Assembly: GCA_964408735.1 (NCBI GenBank)
Contig: CAYPAX010000073.1
Location: 1-25,406 of the forward strand
Direction: 5' to 3'
DNA from: UBA7887 sp964408735
Lineage (GTDB): Bacteria > Pseudomonadota > Alphaproteobacteria > UBA7887
DNA: 25,406 bases
Below, piece by piece: positions 23,471-25,406 of the stretch. Position numbers and translations under genes: made by a program. Within the stretch, counting starts at the first letter, position 1. Every line of letters begins with the position of its first letter. The notes beneath the pieces are model-generated. The model made no database searches, was not told the DNA's origin, and was given only the letters and a program-made list of their open reading frames with translations.

Positions 23471-24933
23471 TCCCGGCTCGTTTTCACACCCTTGCCCTTG
23501 CCGGGCTGGCCGTGGCCCTGATGGCCGGCGCCTTTGTGCTGCACGAGCAGCACACCCTCAACCATGACGTGGCGAGCTTTCTCTACGCCGCCCGGCTCAT
23601 GATCGAGGGCGGCACGCTCTACCAGGACTTCATCGACCACAATCTGCCCCTGGCATCGCAGAGCCTGATCCCTGTCATGTGGCTGAGCGACCGCGCCGGC
23701 CTGCCGGTGAGCTGGGCGCTGTCACTCACCGTCTTTGCCTGGGCCGTGCCCTGCTGGCTGCTATGCTTGGCGATGCTGCGGCGCTGGGACAGCCGCTTCG
23801 CCACCAGCGCCTTCGCCACCGTGGCGCTGCTGGTCGGCTTTTTGTATCTGCCCGGCTACAGCATCGGTCAGCGCGAGCACATGCTGACCCTGCTGGCGAG
23901 CCCCTATCTGTTCGTGCTGGTGGCGCGCATCGCCGGCACCGCGGTCCCCGTCTGGCTGGCGGTCCTGGCAGGCCTGTTGGCGGGTTTCGGAGTCGGCCTG
24001 AAGCCCCACCACGCTGCCATCTTTCTCGCCATGGAGTTGGTGCTGCTCGCGCAGCGGCGCAGCTTTCGCACCTTGATCCGCCCAGAGACGGTTGCCGCAA
24101 CGGTGATCGTCGCCGCGTGCGCCGCACATGTGCTGCTGCTGCATCCCCTTTGGCTCGGCAATATTGTGCCCCGCACGGCCGAGACCTATGGCGCCTACAA
24201 CGATTTCACGACGGTAACTATTCTGCTCGTCGGCTTCCTGCTGCCGGCGGTGCTGCTGGCGTTTCGCTCAGGCCCGGAAGGCCCGCCGCTGGCCGCCGCC
24301 AGGGAGCTGCTGGTCGCCGCCGTTCTCGGCAGCGTCATCGTCTACGCCTCGCAGGCAAAAGGCTGGCTGCACCATTCCTACCCGCTGGTATTCTTCGATT
24401 ATCTGCTGCTCTGCCTGGCGCTGTCGCGCCTGCGTCTCGCTGTGTTCTGGGCGCGGCTGCGAATCGCGACCGCGGTCCTGCTGATGGCAGCGTTCGCCTG
24501 GCTCTATTCCGGCGGCTTCGGCCGTGAGCATTGGGACGAGATGGCCTTGCGCATGCGGGAGACGCCGGGGCCGATCATCGTGCTCAGCACCAGTTCCTTC
24601 CCCGCCTTTCCGGTGACGGTGCTGGAGAACCGGCGCCTGGGCACGCGCTTCGTCAATCTGCAACTGCTGCCCGCCATCGTCAATGCCGCGGGTATTGCGA
24701 ACCACCCCGCCACGAAATGGGAGCCCTTCCTGCGCGACACCCTGGTCGAGGACATGGGGCACTGGCAACCGTTGCTGATATTCGTTCCCGACGAGAACAC
24801 GGCCCTCGAAGGCCTGCCGGAAGATTTCGACGTTCTCGCCTGGTTTCTCCAGGATCCCGCCTTTGCCGCGGAGTGGCAGAACTACCGCGCCGCCGGCCGC
24901 GCCGACGATTTCCTGGTCTACGAACGAATGTAG
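23467..24933 (+). CDS. Multi-pass membrane protein, GT-C glycosyltransferase-like (copy 2, tandem paralogue)
   Basis: A 488-residue paralogue of the upstream gene. Shared blocks in the same order include LNHDVASFLYAARLMIEGG, LYQDF, LPGYSIGQREHMLTLLASPY, GFGVGLKPHHAA, ETYGAYNDF and the C-terminal LAWFLQDPAFAAEWQNYRAAG followed by DDFLVYERM. It probably has about 10-12 membrane segments with a C-terminal soluble domain. The two copies have diverged well beyond recent duplication, so they probably use different sugars or acceptors. The start overlaps the previous stop (ATGA). It is convergent with the glycosyltransferase at the window edge, with 4 bp between the stop codons. Confidence 0.8.
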   Translation: MIPARFHTLALAGLAVALMAGAFVLHEQHTLNHDVASFLYAARLMIEGGTLYQDFIDHNLPLASQSLIPVMWLSDRAGLPVSWALSLTVFAWAVPCWLLCLAMLRRWDSRFATSAFATVALLVGFLYLPGYSIGQREHMLTLLASPYLFVLVARIAGTAVPVWLAVLAGLLAGFGVGLKPHHAAIFLAMELVLLAQRRSFRTLIRPETVAATVIVAACAAHVLLLHPLWLGNIVPRTAETYGAYNDFTTVTILLVGFLLPAVLLAFRSGPEGPPLAAARELLVAAVLGSVIVYASQAKGWLHHSYPLVFFDYLLLCLALSRLRLAVFWARLRIATAVLLMAAFAWLYSGGFGREHWDEMALRMRETPGPIIVLSTSSFPAFPVTVLENRRLGTRFVNLQLLPAIVNAAGIANHPATKWEPFLRDTLVEDMGHWQPLLIFVPDENTALEGLPEDFDVLAWFLQDPAFAAEWQNYRAAGRADDFLVYERM

Positions 24934-24937
24934 TGTT

Positions 24938-25406
24938 CTATTTGTCGCGACGGGGCTTCCAGAACCACAATTCCCGCCAGAACTGGAAGTAATAGGCAGC
25001 CCCCCAGCGAAAGATCTGCAATTTGCGATCGCCGCCGATACGCGGCGGCTCGCCGACCGCCACTTCGCCTATGCGCATCTTGGCCTTGGCGGCCCGCACC
25101 GCCATCAGCGGCTCCCAGCTGATCACAGTACGGAACAGCCTTTCCGGCAGGCGGTAGGATTCCTCCTTGTCCAGGTCGAGCTCGGCGATCAGCTCGCGCC
25201 TGAAGGCACGGTATATGACCATGGCATCGGTATAGGAGGCGCGGTGCAGCAGGTTCACCGTGCGCGTGAACAGCCAGTTGCCGAAGGCCGTCACTACGTC
25301 GTCGTCCTGGCTGCTGGCGTCGTCCAGATAGCGGCTGCCGATGACCAGGTCGTAGCCGTCCCGGACCATCTCCACCAGCTCGGGGATGAAATGCGGCGGG
25401 CAGTTG
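24938..25406 (-). CDS. Family 2 glycosyltransferase, C-terminal part (cut by window edge)
   Basis: The reading frame enters from beyond base 25406 with no start, so this is the C-terminal 155 residues or so. The first residues read NCPPHFIPELVEMV, which fits the segment just after the metal-binding DxD/DGN of GT2 enzymes. DLVIGSRYLDD follows, and later ERLFRTVISWEP and a C-terminal basic-aromatic tail (FQFWRELWFWKPRRDK). This arrangement is seen in undecaprenyl- or dolichyl-phosphate sugar transferases. It converges on the GT-C operon, suggesting a common cell-surface glycan locus. The GTG at 25373-25375 and the ATG at 25367-25369 are internal codons, not the true start. Confidence 0.88.
   Translation of the reverse strand, partial: NCPPHFIPELVEMVRDGYDLVIGSRYLDDASSQDDDVVTAFGNWLFTRTVNLLHRASYTDAMVIYRAFRRELIAELDLDKEESYRLPERLFRTVISWEPLMAVRAAKAKMRIGEVAVGEPPRIGGDRKLQIFRWGAAYYFQFWRELWFWKPRRDK

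Overview
The window is GC-rich chromosomal DNA from an alphaproteobacterium, probably a Rhodospirillales-type lineage. This rests on the arrangement of carA divergent from yqeY-dnaG-rpoD, on the large RpoD with an acidic non-conserved insert, and on a CAT-anticodon tRNA with an alphaproteobacterial look. The taxonomic placement is inference; the gene calls come from motifs seen in the sequence.

Region 1 (1-7918) is housekeeping. A small coiled-coil protein and carA lie on the minus strand. They are divergent from yqeY (GatB/YqeY), dnaG (primase) and rpoD (sigma-70), which are followed by an alpha/beta-hydrolase-fold protein. A good promoter candidate for carA lies in the divergent spacer.

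Region 2 (7919-8541) holds a CAT-anticodon tRNA (probably tRNA-Ile2). After it comes a 266-bp MITE-like element with 36-bp terminal inverted repeats (35 of 36 matching). Its CTAG/TA ends suggest IS630-type insertion, and it ends exactly in the stop codon of the next gene.

Region 3 (8538-17490) is the metabolic core: a nitrogen-scavenging locus for N-carbamoyl compounds. AtzF-type allophanate hydrolase (minus) is divergent from a plus-strand operon. That operon encodes a biuret-hydrolase-like cysteine hydrolase, an NCS2/AzgA-type purine permease, DUF2877 (AllH-like), FdrA (AllF-like), DUF1116 (AllG-like) and carbamate kinase. The last four match the E. coli oxamate carbamoyltransferase plus carbamate kinase set, which recovers ATP from a carbamoyl group. 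Having them beside a biuret/allophanate branch is the most interesting feature here.

Region 4 (17491-20571) is a decayed accessory stretch. It contains an IS256-family transposase broken by two frameshifts, an internal deletion and a nonsense codon. It also contains a solitary HD-domain phosphohydrolase gene preceded by three palindromes, one a perfect 20-bp operator-like site, and a spacer that looks like a dispersed repeat.

Region 5 (20572-25406) is a cell-surface glycan or lipid-linked sugar operon: a DPM1-like GT2, a SAM methyltransferase and two tandem paralogous multi-membrane GT-C-like proteins, all with overlapping stop/start codons. A second GT2 gene, cut by the window edge, converges on it.
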